64,000 bases of DNA from Dietzia natronolimnaea (GTDB lineage Bacteria > Actinomycetota > Actinomycetes > Mycobacteriales > Mycobacteriaceae), in NCBI RefSeq assembly GCF_039525805.1, contig NZ_BAAAHZ010000015.1, one strand, 5' to 3'. This document shows positions 43,405 through 52,237 of the stretch, in pieces; the first letter of the stretch is position 1, and the number at the start of each line of letters is the position of its first letter. A model generated the notes under the pieces. It saw only the letters and a list, made by a program, of their open reading frames with translations, did no database searches and was not told the DNA's origin. The position numbers and the translations under genes were made by a program.

Positions 43405-45672
43405 TCAGGCCCCGCCGTCTCCGGCGTCGCCGCCGCCTCCCGTGCCTCCCCCGTCGCCTCCGCCACCGGGAACCGGGGCCGGCTCGGGGGCGGGGGCCGG
43501 CGCGGGCGCGGGTGCCGGTGCACCGGCCCCCGGGATGACGATCTCGGGCAGGCCCGGGACGTTGAGCGTGAGCGGACCCGGCGCCCCGGGAGCCGGAGCG
43601 GGCTGCGCGGGGGCGGGGGCGACGCTGGGCTGGGGGACCGCCTGCTGGGTGGCACCCGTCCCGCCGGTGTTCCCGGTCCCCGTGCCGGAGGACTCCCACT
43701 GGGACGCGCCGGCCTGGCCACCGATGTACCCGGGGGACGGGAAGCTCTCCCAGTCGGTGCCGGACAGCGCGCCGTCCATCGCCGACTTCCAGATGTCCGC
43801 GGGGAGCCCGGACCCGTACATCGTCCCGCCCCACGCGTTGAGCAACGGCTGGTTGTCGTCGGTCCCCACCCACACCGCCGTGGCGATGGACGGGGTGTAG
43901 CCCACGAACCAGGCGTCCTTGTTGTACCCGGTGTCGCCGAGCTGGGTGGTGCCGGACTTGGCGGCCGAGGGACGGCCGCCCGCGAGCGAGTTGCCGTTGG
44001 AGTAGGCGGCGATCGGCTCCATCGCGGAGGTGAGGTTGTTGGCCACGTCGGCGTCCACCACCCGCTCACCCTCGGGGGCCGAGTTGTCCAGCAGGACCTC
44101 GCCGTCGGCCGTCTCGACCTTCTCGATGAAGTGGGTCGGCCGGTGGACGCCCTCGGCCGCGAAGGTGGCCAGGCCCGTGGCCATGTCGCGCACCCGGATC
44201 GGGTACTGGCCCAGGATCAGGCCGTCGTAGGGGTCCTCGCCCTGCTCGGTGAGGGTCTCCCACGGCAGGCCGGGGATCTCCTTGGCGACGCCCGCGCGAT
44301 GGGCCATGTCCCGGACGTCGTTGGCCCCGTTCTCCAGCATCCGCTGCAGCCGGATGAACGAGGTGTTGAGGGACATCTTGAGCGCCATCGCGACCGAGCA
44401 CGACCCGCAGGACTGGCCGTTGACGTTGGTGACGGTGACGTTTCCGGTGGTCACGGGCGCCGAGGAGATCTGGGTGCCCAGCCCGATCCCCTGCTCGAGG
44501 GCGGCGGCCACACCGAAGATCTTGAAGGTGGAGCCGGTCTGCAGCGGGGCGTTGGCGTAGTCCCAGCCCTCGGCGTCCTCGCCGCCGTAGTAGCCGATCA
44601 CGCCGCCCGTGCGCGGGTTGATGGAGACGACCGCGGTCCGGTTCTCCGGCCTCTCCCCCTGCATGTTGCTGCGGGCGGCCTCGACCACCGCCTCCTGGGT
44701 GGACGGGTCGATCGTCGTGGTGATCTTGAGCCCGCGGGTGTTGAGCATCTGCTCGTCCAGGCCGGCCATCGCCAGCTCCGCCAGCACCTGACGACGGATC
44801 GCCCCGTTGGTGGGGTCCCCGACGTTCTGGTCCACCGCCTGGGGGTCCTCCACGACCTGGGGGAACACCGCCATGCCGCGCTGCTGGGCGTCGATGGCCC
44901 CCATGTCCCGCATGCCGTCCATCACGTAGTTCCAGCGGCCCTCGGAGGCGGCGGCGTTGTTGAGCGGGTCCAGCGCGGACGGGGACTGGATGACGCCCGC
45001 GAGCAGCGCGCCCTCCTCCACGGTGAGGGCCTCCACCGGCTTGTTGAAGTACGCGGTGGAGGCGGCGGCGATGCCGTAGGCGCCGCGGCCGAAGTAGATG
45101 GTGTTGAGGTAGGCCCCGAGGATCTGGTCCTTGGACCACTCGTTGGTCATCTTGGCCGCGATGATGATCTCCTTGGCCTTGCGCTCATAGGTGGGAGCGT
45201 CGCCGACCATGGTGTTCTTGACGTACTGCTGCGTGATCGTGGACCCGCCGCCGGCGCTCGACTCGCCGGTGACCTGCCCGATCACCGCGCGGCCGATGCC
45301 CGTGGGGTCGTAGCCCTCGTTGGTGTAGAAGCTGCGGTCCTCCGCTGCGATGACGGCGTTGCGCACGTGCACGGGGATGGCGTCGACCTCCACCAGGGTG
45401 CGGTTGCCCTCCGGTGGGACGATGCGCCCGATCATGGTCGTGCCGTCGTTGGTGTAGATCTCGGAGATCTGGTTGGTGGCCACGCTGCCCGGGCGGGGGA
45501 TCTCGGTGCGGTTGTAGGTCACCCCGACGATCACCAGCGGGATCACCAACAGGACGACGACGACGAGGATCAGCGTCGTCCAGGCAGGGTGACGCCGGAA
45601 CCAGCCGCGCCGGGGCGAGGAGTCGTCCCGATCCCCGTCAGATCTCCCACGCGTCCTGTCACTTTGCGACAT
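43405..45672 (-). CDS. ponA: Bifunctional penicillin-binding protein 1A (PonA)
   Basis: A 755-aa class A PBP that polymerises and crosslinks peptidoglycan. A basic cytoplasmic tail and single membrane anchor (LILVVVVLLVIPLVIVGV) come first. The GT51 domain has catalytic Glu in AAEDRSFYTNEG and GGSTITQQYVKN. The transpeptidase domain has STFK in QTGSTFKIFG, SLN and KSGTT. The C-terminal ~100 residues are Pro/Ala/Gly low complexity (APAPAPAPAPEPAP), likely spanning the wall. It follows the DUF5318 gene. Confidence 0.94.
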   Translation of the reverse strand: MSQSDRTRGRSDGDRDDSSPRRGWFRRHPAWTTLILVVVVLLVIPLVIVGVTYNRTEIPRPGSVATNQISEIYTNDGTTMIGRIVPPEGNRTLVEVDAIPVHVRNAVIAAEDRSFYTNEGYDPTGIGRAVIGQVTGESSAGGGSTITQQYVKNTMVGDAPTYERKAKEIIIAAKMTNEWSKDQILGAYLNTIYFGRGAYGIAAASTAYFNKPVEALTVEEGALLAGVIQSPSALDPLNNAAASEGRWNYVMDGMRDMGAIDAQQRGMAVFPQVVEDPQAVDQNVGDPTNGAIRRQVLAELAMAGLDEQMLNTRGLKITTTIDPSTQEAVVEAARSNMQGERPENRTAVVSINPRTGGVIGYYGGEDAEGWDYANAPLQTGSTFKIFGVAAALEQGIGLGTQISSAPVTTGNVTVTNVNGQSCGSCSVAMALKMSLNTSFIRLQRMLENGANDVRDMAHRAGVAKEIPGLPWETLTEQGEDPYDGLILGQYPIRVRDMATGLATFAAEGVHRPTHFIEKVETADGEVLLDNSAPEGERVVDADVANNLTSAMEPIAAYSNGNSLAGGRPSAAKSGTTQLGDTGYNKDAWFVGYTPSIATAVWVGTDDNQPLLNAWGGTMYGSGLPADIWKSAMDGALSGTDWESFPSPGYIGGQAGASQWESSGTGTGNTGGTGATQQAVPQPSVAPAPAQPAPAPGAPGPLTLNVPGLPEIVIPGAGAPAPAPAPAPAPEPAPVPGGGGDGGGTGGGGDAGDGGA

Positions 45673-45791
45673 CTTCTACCCTCCTGCGAGCAGCTCCGAC
45701 CGGTACGGGCGACCCCCGCTGACGGTGCATTGAGGTCCATTGTGTACGAAATCGCGCTCCACTCGGAACTCGGCGCACCCGGCGAGGGCGC

Positions 45792-46280
45792 TCAGCGGTG
45801 CCTGCGGAGCTCCCGCGCCGCCCGGCGCACGCGCCTGCCCTCACCGGAGGCGAGGCCCACCTCATAGGACTCCACCAGGTGGTTCCACGAGCAGCTGCGA
45901 CACACCTCCACCACGTGGACGGTGAACGCGTCATGGGTCAGTGCCAGCTGCTCGATCTCGTCCGCGCTCCGCGCCGATCCGGACGCCGCACCCAGGTCGT
46001 CGCCGAACACCCAGGACACCTCGGTGAGGTTCTCCTTGCGGCACACGGGGCACACGGTCCCGGTCTCCACGCCGTGGAAACTCGCCGCACGCAGCAGATA
46101 GACGTCCGCGTCGCACACCTCGCGAAGTGCCGAGACCCCCTCACGGAGATCCGCCAACACCCCTCGACGCCGCAGGGCGAAATCCACCACCCGTCGACGC
46201 CGGAGGGCGTCGCGGCCGGTGGGGTCCTCCGGTCCCGGCGGGGGGCCGGGTCGCCGGGGGCGGAAGTCGGCGTGGTCCAC
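45792..46280 (-). CDS. DUF5318 zinc-ribbon protein (Rv0049-like)
   Basis: A 162-aa cytoplasmic protein. Two CxxC knuckles, CPVC and CRSC about 50 residues apart, suggest a zinc ribbon. The core VVDFALRRRGVLADLREG and WNHLVESYEVG are conserved with mycobacterial Rv0049 as I recall it. It precedes ponA by 120 bp, the same order as in mycobacteria. Function is unknown, perhaps in envelope regulation. Confidence 0.75.
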   Translation of the reverse strand: MDHADFRPRRPGPPPGPEDPTGRDALRRRRVVDFALRRRGVLADLREGVSALREVCDADVYLLRAASFHGVETGTVCPVCRKENLTEVSWVFGDDLGAASGSARSADEIEQLALTHDAFTVHVVEVCRSCSWNHLVESYEVGLASGEGRRVRRAARELRRHR

Positions 46281-46410
46281 GGGATCAGCCTACGACTCGC
46301 GCCGGACCCCCGCGCGAGTCCGGGGCACGAGCACGGGGGGTCCGGGGCACGAGGCCGGGGGGTCCGGGGCCCGCGTCTGTCTCGATCCGTCCGCCCGATG
46401 TCATGGACGG

Positions 46411-46440
46411 GTATATCGGCGCGATACATCCGAAGGTGTA
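46411..46440. promoter_or_regulatory. Candidate PadR operator
   Basis: Two overlapping palindromes lie in the gap between the DUF5318 and padR genes: GTATnnCGnCGnnATAC (46411–46427) and TACA-N8-TGTA (46425–46440). PadR proteins bind dyads of this size, so autoregulation of the padR–ino1 operon is likely. Confidence 0.5.
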
Positions 46441-46493
46441 CTCTCGGTGACCGTCGCGGAAACCCGCAGGCATGAGACGTCGAGGGGAGGGGT

Positions 46494-47048
46494 GTGGTGC
46501 TCGAACTGGCGATCCTGGGGCTGCTCGACGAGCGGCCCATGCACGGCTACGAGCTGCGCAAGCGCCTGTCCGAGATGCTGGGCACCGTCCGGACCGTGTC
46601 CTTCGGTTCGCTCTACCCCACCCTGCGTCGCCTCCGGCAACAGGGAGACATCGTCGAGGACGCCACCGCGGCCACCGCCACGCGTCCGCCGGCCACCGCA
46701 CGACGCGGTCGGAAGACCTACCGCATCACCGCCGGGGGCAAGGAGACGTTGGCCGCCCTGCTCGACGAGCCCGGGGCCGCGTCGTTCAACGACGACGGTT
46801 TCGGCGTCCACCTGGCCTTCTTCGACCGCACCCCCGGGCCCGCCCGGGTGCGGCTCCTGGAGGGCCGGCGGCGGGTCCTCGAGGAGCGGCGCGAGGGCCA
46901 ACGGGACGCGGCCACCCGGACCGGCCCGACCGAACTGCGCTACGCCCGGCAGCTCACCCTGCTCGGCCTCGAGACCAGCGAGCGCGAGCTGCGCTGGATC
47001 AACGAGCTCATCCAGACAGAGAACCCATCACAAGGAGAATCCCCATGA
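46494..47048 (+). CDS. PadR family transcriptional regulator (Rv0047c-like)
   Basis: A 184-aa regulator with the PadR winged helix (LELAILGLLDERPMHGYELRKRL, core RPMHGYELRKRL; VSFGSLYPTLRRL) and a C-terminal helical dimerisation domain. GTG 46494 follows AGGGGAGGGG; GTG 46497 is an alternative. Its stop overlaps the ino1 ATG, and the pairing with ino1 is conserved in mycobacteria, so it probably tunes inositol synthesis. Confidence 0.88.
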   Translation: MVLELAILGLLDERPMHGYELRKRLSEMLGTVRTVSFGSLYPTLRRLRQQGDIVEDATAATATRPPATARRGRKTYRITAGGKETLAALLDEPGAASFNDDGFGVHLAFFDRTPGPARVRLLEGRRRVLEERREGQRDAATRTGPTELRYARQLTLLGLETSERELRWINELIQTENPSQGESP

Positions 47049-48133
47049 CCGACAAGAAGGTGCGCGTCGCGATCGTCGGCGTCGGCAACTGCGCGTCCTC
47101 GCTCGTGCAGGGCGTCGAGTTCTACAAGGACGCGGCGATCGACCAGACCGTCCCCGGCCTCATGCACGTCAAGTTCGGCGACTACCACGTCCGGGACGTC
47201 GAGTTCGTCGCCGCGTTCGACGTCGACGGCAAGAAGGTCGGCATGGACCTCGCCGAGGCGATCAACGCCTCGGAGAACAACACCCTCAAGCTCTGCGACG
47301 TGCCGCCGACCGGCGTCAGCGTCCAGCGCGGACCCACCCTCGACGGGCTGGGCAAGTACTACCGCCAGACCATCGAGGAGTCCGACGCCGAGCCCGTGGA
47401 CATGGTCCGGGCCCTGCGCGACGCCGAGGTCGACGTGCTGGTCAGCTACCTGCCGGTGGGGTCCGAGGAGGCGGACAAGTTCTACGCCCAGTGCTGCATC
47501 GACGCCGACGTCGCCTTTGTCAACGCCCTGCCCGTCTTCATCGCCTCCGACCCCGTGTGGGCCGAGAAGTTCCGCTCCGCCGGCGTCCCGATCGTCGGCG
47601 ACGACATCAAGTCGCAGGTCGGCGCCACCATCACGCACCGCGTGATGGCCAAGCTGTTCGAGGACCGCGGTGTGGCTCTGGACCGGACCTACCAGCTCAA
47701 CGTGGGCGGCAACATGGACTTCAAGAACATGCTCGAGCGCGAGCGCCTGGAGTCCAAGAAGGTCTCCAAGACCCAGGCCGTGACCTCCAACCTCGAGGGC
47801 TCCCTCAAGGACAAGATCCACGACCGCAACGTGCACATCGGCCCCTCCGACTACGTGGAGTGGCTCGACGACCGCAAGTGGGCGTACGTTCGCCTCGAGG
47901 GACGCGCGTTCGGCGATGCTCCGATCAACCTCGAGTACAAGCTCGAGGTGTGGGACTCGCCCAACTCGGCCGGCATCATCATCGACGCCGTCCGGGCGGC
48001 CAAGATCGCCAAGGACCGCGGCATCGGCGGACCGATCCTGCCGGCGTCGGCGTACCTCATGAAGTCCCCGCCGGAGCAGATGGCCGACGACAAGGCCCGC
48101 GCCGAGCTCGAGGCCTTCATCATCGGAGCCTGA
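47045..48133 (+). CDS. ino1: Inositol-3-phosphate synthase
   Basis: A 362-aa NAD-dependent enzyme converting glucose-6-phosphate to inositol phosphate, the first step to phosphatidylinositol, PIMs and mycothiol. Visible motifs: VAIVGVGNCASSLVQG (NAD), NNTLKLCDVP, GDDIKSQVGATITHR and NVGGNMDFKNM, then NLEYKLEVWDSPNSAG (core of catalytic domain). AAGGAG precedes the ATG, and the start overlaps the padR stop (ATGA). Confidence 0.96.
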   Translation: MTDKKVRVAIVGVGNCASSLVQGVEFYKDAAIDQTVPGLMHVKFGDYHVRDVEFVAAFDVDGKKVGMDLAEAINASENNTLKLCDVPPTGVSVQRGPTLDGLGKYYRQTIEESDAEPVDMVRALRDAEVDVLVSYLPVGSEEADKFYAQCCIDADVAFVNALPVFIASDPVWAEKFRSAGVPIVGDDIKSQVGATITHRVMAKLFEDRGVALDRTYQLNVGGNMDFKNMLERERLESKKVSKTQAVTSNLEGSLKDKIHDRNVHIGPSDYVEWLDDRKWAYVRLEGRAFGDAPINLEYKLEVWDSPNSAGIIIDAVRAAKIAKDRGIGGPILPASAYLMKSPPEQMADDKARAELEAFIIGA

Positions 48134-48157
48134 CCCCCGCTGGAAGAACAGGAACGT

Positions 48158-48715
48158 ATGACCCACACCGCGACGAACCGCCAGCTCTCCCCCACCGGGC
48201 GTCGCCGTGTCCCGGCCGTCATCGCACTCGCGATGGCGGCCGGGGTCGCGCTCGCCGCGTGTTCGGGGGCGGAGGAGACCGCGGCCCCCACCTCGCCGAC
48301 GACGCAGGCGACCACCTTGTCGTCGTCGACTCCCCCGTCCCCCTCGCCCGTGGCCGAGACCGCCGATCCCGTCTCCGCACCCACGGCGTCCGCGGCCCCC
48401 GCCGCACCGGCCCCGCCGGCGTCGACCCAGCTGCCCGCCAACGTCGTGGGCGCCGGCGGGCCCTGCCACCTGGTCGGCGAACTCGCCCAGGCCGGGGACG
48501 GGTCGCCGCTGTTCTGCCTGGAGGACCCGGGTGGGGCCGGCCCGCTGTGGCTCCCGCAGCCGGACGGATCGGGCCCGGACGGCACCGGCCCGGCCCTGCT
48601 GGGCACGCCCTGCATGCAGCAGGACATCGCGGTCACCGCCCCGGACGGCACCGTCCTGACCTGCCGACTGACCGGTGGCGGCGCCGTCCCCGGCGGGCTG
48701 TACTGGCAGCGTTAG
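48158..48715 (+). CDS. Hypothetical Pro/Ala-rich lipoprotein
   Basis: A 185-aa protein with signal peptide ending LAAC (about Cys34), a 60-residue Thr/Pro/Ser/Ala linker, then a compact domain with four cysteines (GGPCHLVGE, LFCLED, GTPCMQQD, LTCRL). The pattern occurs in other mycobacteriales lipoproteins of unknown role. It lies 24 bp after ino1 and may share its transcript. Confidence 0.6.
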   Translation: MTHTATNRQLSPTGRRRVPAVIALAMAAGVALAACSGAEETAAPTSPTTQATTLSSSTPPSPSPVAETADPVSAPTASAAPAAPAPPASTQLPANVVGAGGPCHLVGELAQAGDGSPLFCLEDPGGAGPLWLPQPDGSGPDGTGPALLGTPCMQQDIAVTAPDGTVLTCRLTGGGAVPGGLYWQR

Positions 48716-48788
48716 AGTCCCAGCGGTTGCAGGCGTCCGGGTACGTCGATTGACTGGGCCTCATCCGACGACCCTCACCGGAGGCCCG

Positions 48789-49457
48789 ATGACCCAGACA
48801 CGGTTCGCGCACATCGAGGTCGACGACGGTGTCTATGCGCCGCAGTCCGACTCGTGGCTGCTCTGCGAGGCGCTGGACCACGCTGATCTGGTCACGGACA
48901 AGCGGGTCCTCGACATCTGTACAGGTAGCGGGATCCTCGCCATCGAGGCGGCGCTGAAGGGTGCGCGGGAGGTCCTCGCCTTTGACATCTCCCCCGCCGC
49001 CGTCGCGTGCGCGACCCGTAACGCCGAGCGTGCCGGGGTTCGGGTGGACGCGCGCGTGGGGACCCTCGCCGACGCCCGCCGCGCCGGGCCGTTCGACGTG
49101 GTGGTCTCCAACCCGCCCTACGTCCCCTCGGACAAGCCCCTGCGCGGGACCGGACCCAACCGGGCCTGGGACGCCGGCGCCAACGGGAGGGTGGTCCTGG
49201 ACGAGCTGTGCGATCTGGCCCCGGACCTCGTGGCCCCCGGCGGGAGCATGCTCATCGTCCACTCCGAGTTCTCGGACCCGCCGCAGACGATCGAGCGGCT
49301 CGGGCGGGTCGGGTTCGAGGCCCGTCAGGTCGCCAGCCGGGTCGTGGAGTTCGGTCCCGTCATGCTCGCGTACGCCGAGCGACTCGAGGCGGCGGGCCTG
49401 CTCGAGCCCGGGCGGCGGGTGGAGGAACTGGTGGTGGTCCGTGTCGATCGCAGGTGA
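48789..49457 (+). CDS. HemK2/MTQ2-like methyltransferase
   Basis: A 222-aa SAM enzyme with VLDICTGSGILAIEAAL (SAM loop) and the NPPY motif in VVSNPPYVPSD, the signature of enzymes methylating Gln, Asn or an amino group on a nucleobase or protein. It lacks the N-terminal domain of PrmC, as HemK2/MTQ2-type proteins do. The start chosen is ATG 48789 (GAGGCCCG upstream). Its end overlaps the CDGSH gene by 17 bp. Confidence 0.82.
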   Translation: MTQTRFAHIEVDDGVYAPQSDSWLLCEALDHADLVTDKRVLDICTGSGILAIEAALKGAREVLAFDISPAAVACATRNAERAGVRVDARVGTLADARRAGPFDVVVSNPPYVPSDKPLRGTGPNRAWDAGANGRVVLDELCDLAPDLVAPGGSMLIVHSEFSDPPQTIERLGRVGFEARQVASRVVEFGPVMLAYAERLEAAGLLEPGRRVEELVVVRVDRR

Positions 49458-49713
49458 GCGCGAAGCGCGGGTCGTCCGCATAGTCCCCGGCGGGCCGATG
49501 CTGGTGGAGGGGCCTGTCGACCTGATCACCGACGACGGCGCCCGCGTGTGCTCCGACCGGTTCATGGTGGCCGTGTGCACGTGCCGGCGCAGCAAGACCT
49601 ACCCGCTGTGCGACACCAGCCATCGGCGCAAGATCCGGGCCACCCCTTCCGAGGCCGCTGCCGAAGCCGCTGCCGACACCTCGGCCGGCACCTCGGCCGG
49701 CGCCGACGACTGA
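49441..49713 (+). CDS. CDGSH iron-sulfur domain protein
   Basis: A 90-aa protein with the [2Fe-2S] motif CTCRRSKTYPLCDTSH, matching CxC-X2-S-X3-P-x-CD-x2-H of CDGSH domains with all three Cys and the His. The start is GTG 49441 inside the end of the methyltransferase gene. The C-terminal 25 residues are Ala/Thr/Asp low complexity. Likely an electron-transfer or redox-sensing partner of the convergent diiron-type protein. Confidence 0.83.
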   Translation: MSIAGEREARVVRIVPGGPMLVEGPVDLITDDGARVCSDRFMVAVCTCRRSKTYPLCDTSHRRKIRATPSEAAAEAAADTSAGTSAGADD

Positions 49714-49733
49714 GCCCGCGCCGGGTCTCGCCC

Positions 49734-49809
49734 CCACCCTTCTCCGCAGCCGCTCCCCGCCCCACTCTTCTCCGCAGCCGCTCCCGGCCCACCCTTCTCC
49801 GCAGCCGCC
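49734..49809. repeat. Three tandem ~27-bp repeats
   Basis: A unit beginning CCACCCTTCTCCGCAGCCGC starts at 49734, 49762 and 49789 with minor changes (28- and 27-bp spacing). It lies in the convergent gap after the CDGSH gene. Downstream, 49885–49935 holds two diverged copies of a CAGGCGC(A/G)CGAGC(A/G)GATG unit. No gene is seen in 49714–49972. Confidence 0.6.
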
Positions 49810-49972
49810 CCCCTCGATGAACGCCTGCGTGCCCCTCTGTGCGCGCAGGAGTGCATCGCCGCGGGCGGCTGCGCGTCAGGCGCTCAGGCGCACGAGCAGA
49901 TGTCCCGCCGGGTGTGCAGGCGCGCGAGCGGATGCCACGGTGTGGTCGGTGTGAGCGGGACACGCCCGCGCG

Positions 49973-50977
49973 TCAGGGCAGCAGCGAGGAGTCCCCGCGG
50001 CCCCAGGCCGCGAGCATCTCGTCCGCCGCCAGCTCATCGAGGTAGTCCAGCGTGCGCATCCCGAACACCACGTCGGCCGCCAGGTGCGGCTCCCGGTCCA
50101 CCAGATCCCCCACGACGTCGTGGCGCATCACCTGCTCGTGCACCGCGTCGGCCTCCACGTGCTCGGCGTAGAAGTGCACGCACTCCTCCGGGGCCCCCAT
50201 CCGCCGCAGGCCCGCCACGAGCCGCGCCGATCCGGGGGACGAGGTGATCTCGATGGCGGCGAAGTGGCCGATCGCGGCCCCGCGCAGCGACCGGTGCAGC
50301 CCGAACAGCGACATCAGGTTGACGGTCGACAGCGTCGCCGCCGACACCCGGTCCAGGTATCCCAGGTAGGTGGGGTCCAGCTCGGCGGCCCGCATGAGGT
50401 CGGCCCACAGTTGCTGGTGAACCCGCTCGCCGCGCCCGCCGCCGAACTCGTCGAACTCCACGGCGACGAACGAGGCCTTGGCCTGCCCCTGCAGTCGGGG
50501 GATGGCGAACGCGTGGGGGTCGCCCTCCTTGAGGTGGTACAGCGACCGGTGGGCGAAGTACTCGCGCAGCTGGTCCCAGGTGCCCTCGTCCTTGAAGTAC
50601 CAGGACGGGCCGGTGCCGGAGGTCGCCTCCACGGACAGGGCGTCCATCTCCGCCACCGGGTCCTCGCCGGGCTCGACGGCTCCGCGGAGGTGATCGAGGA
50701 ACAGGGACTCCAGTGCGCGCCGCAGCCGCAGGAGCTCGGGGTCCCATTCCAGGTCGGCGTCGACCCCGGCGAAGCCCCGGTAGTGGAGCTCGTAGAGCGT
50801 GTACAGCGCGAGCTGCAGATCGCGGCCCAGCGGATCGGTGTCCGCCGGCACGCCCGGGAGCCCGTCTGTCCGGCCCGTCGACAGCGCCGTGACCACGGCC
50901 TGCGAGAGCGGCCCGCTCGCCGCGGGCAGGGTCGGGGCGGAGAAGGTCGGGGCGATCTCGGTCGGGGCGGCTGTCAT
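49973..50977 (-). CDS. Iron-containing redox enzyme (haem-oxygenase-fold diiron type)
   Basis: A 334-aa protein from ATG 50977. The helical core has Glu/His groups spaced as in haem-oxygenase-like diiron proteins: AVEFDEFGGG, HFAAIEITS and EHVEADAVHEQVMRHDV. Relatives (PF14518) cleave or oxidise small molecules using O2, but this subgroup is uncharacterised. It faces the HemK2–CDGSH pair tail to tail, a neighbourhood I recall from other actinobacteria. Confidence 0.78.
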   Translation of the reverse strand: MTAAPTEIAPTFSAPTLPAASGPLSQAVVTALSTGRTDGLPGVPADTDPLGRDLQLALYTLYELHYRGFAGVDADLEWDPELLRLRRALESLFLDHLRGAVEPGEDPVAEMDALSVEATSGTGPSWYFKDEGTWDQLREYFAHRSLYHLKEGDPHAFAIPRLQGQAKASFVAVEFDEFGGGRGERVHQQLWADLMRAAELDPTYLGYLDRVSAATLSTVNLMSLFGLHRSLRGAAIGHFAAIEITSSPGSARLVAGLRRMGAPEECVHFYAEHVEADAVHEQVMRHDVVGDLVDREPHLAADVVFGMRTLDYLDELAADEMLAAWGRGDSSLLP

Positions 50978-51046
50978 GCCCCTCTGTCTACCCGCGATCG
51001 CGGTGGTCCTCCACCGGCTCGGCGGGCCGCTCACCCCGTCGGCCGC

Positions 51047-52237
51047 TCATCCCGCGGGTCGGTCCGTCCTCGCGAAGGCGTCGAAGATCCGGGCGCCGTG
51101 GGGCAGTGCGGCCTCATCCAGGACGAACCCGGGATGGTGCAGGTCGGTCTCCTCGGACTCGCCGTCCCACACCCCCAGCCGCAGGTAGACGCCGGGGATC
51201 TCCTCGGTGTACCAGGCGAAGTCCTCGCCTCCGCTGGACTGGACGGCGGTGCCCACCCCGTCGGCACCGAGCACCTGCTCGACGGCCGACGCGGCCAGGT
51301 CGGCGCAGGTCTCGTCGTTGACCACCGGCGGCACGCCCTGGACGTAGTCGACCTCGGCGCGGACCCCGTAGGTCGCGGCGATCGTCTCGACGGCCTCGCG
51401 GACGACGGGCTCCGCCGTGGCCCACACGTCGCGGTCGGCGCTGCGCAGCGTGCCCCACAGCTGCCCCGAGTCGGGGATGACGTTGGGTGCGGTGCCTCCG
51501 GCCTTGACCGAGGCCCAGGTCAGGACCGTGCCCGAGCGCGGATCGATCGTCCGGTCCACCACGGCGGTCACCCCCGTGACGATCTGCGACAGGGCGAAGA
51601 CCGTGTCCTGGGTCTCGTGGGGCCGGGCGGTGTGCCCGCCGTCCGAGTGGACCGTGATGCCGATCTTGGCGTTGGACGAGGTGATGGCGCCGCCGGTGAC
51701 GCCCACCTCGCCGACGCGGCGGTGCGGGTCGCAGTGCAGGGCGATGATGCGGTCCACGCCCTCCACCACGCCCTCCTCGACGCAGTCCTTGGCCCCGCCC
51801 GGCATGGTCTCCTCCGCCGGCTGGAAGATCAGGCGCACGGGGCGCGGCGGCGGGTCGGCGACCAACAGTTCGGCCGCGCCCAGGAGCATCGCGGTGTGGC
51901 CGTCGTGACCGCACGTGTGGGCGACGCCGTCGACCTCCGAGGCGAAGGACTCGCCGGAGTCCTCGCCCATGGCCAGTGCGTCGATGTCCGCGCGCAGGGC
52001 CACGACGTCGGTCGCGGTGGCGCCGTCGGCGGCCGGGACGTCGCACCACAGGCCGGTGCCGATCCGGAACCGCGTGGGCGTCAGCCCCATCGACCGGAGC
52101 TCACCCTCGATGTAGTCGGTGGTCTCGGTCTCCTCGTAGGACAACTCGGGGTGGGCGTGGATGTGGCGCCGCCACCCGATCAGTCGTCCCTCGAACCCGT
52201 CCGCGTCGCCGGGTTCACTCTTCTTGCGTCCGAACAC
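51047..52237 (-). CDS. M20D family amidohydrolase/peptidase
   Basis: A 396-aa di-metal hydrolase of the HipO/IAA-amino-acid hydrolase type, cleaving N-acyl or peptide bonds. Metal and catalytic motifs: RRHIHAHPELSYEE, HTCGHDGHTAMLLG, FQPAEETMPGGAK, ALHCDPH and LHHPGF. The dimerisation domain lies between (TVHSDGGHTARPHE). It starts 23 bp inside the end of the S9 peptidase gene, so the two are coupled. Confidence 0.9.
   Translation of the reverse strand: MFGRKKSEPGDADGFEGRLIGWRRHIHAHPELSYEETETTDYIEGELRSMGLTPTRFRIGTGLWCDVPAADGATATDVVALRADIDALAMGEDSGESFASEVDGVAHTCGHDGHTAMLLGAAELLVADPPPRPVRLIFQPAEETMPGGAKDCVEEGVVEGVDRIIALHCDPHRRVGEVGVTGGAITSSNAKIGITVHSDGGHTARPHETQDTVFALSQIVTGVTAVVDRTIDPRSGTVLTWASVKAGGTAPNVIPDSGQLWGTLRSADRDVWATAEPVVREAVETIAATYGVRAEVDYVQGVPPVVNDETCADLAASAVEQVLGADGVGTAVQSSGGEDFAWYTEEIPGVYLRLGVWDGESEETDLHHPGFVLDEAALPHGARIFDAFARTDRPAG

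Noticed and set aside
41829..43538. A 569-codon + strand frame opposite the GT87 gene
   Set aside because: It is His/Arg/Gly/Asp-rich throughout, lacks domains, and mirrors a clear polytopic membrane protein.
49734..49809. CRISPR-like array
   Set aside because: Units are tandem without unique spacers and the copies are imperfect.
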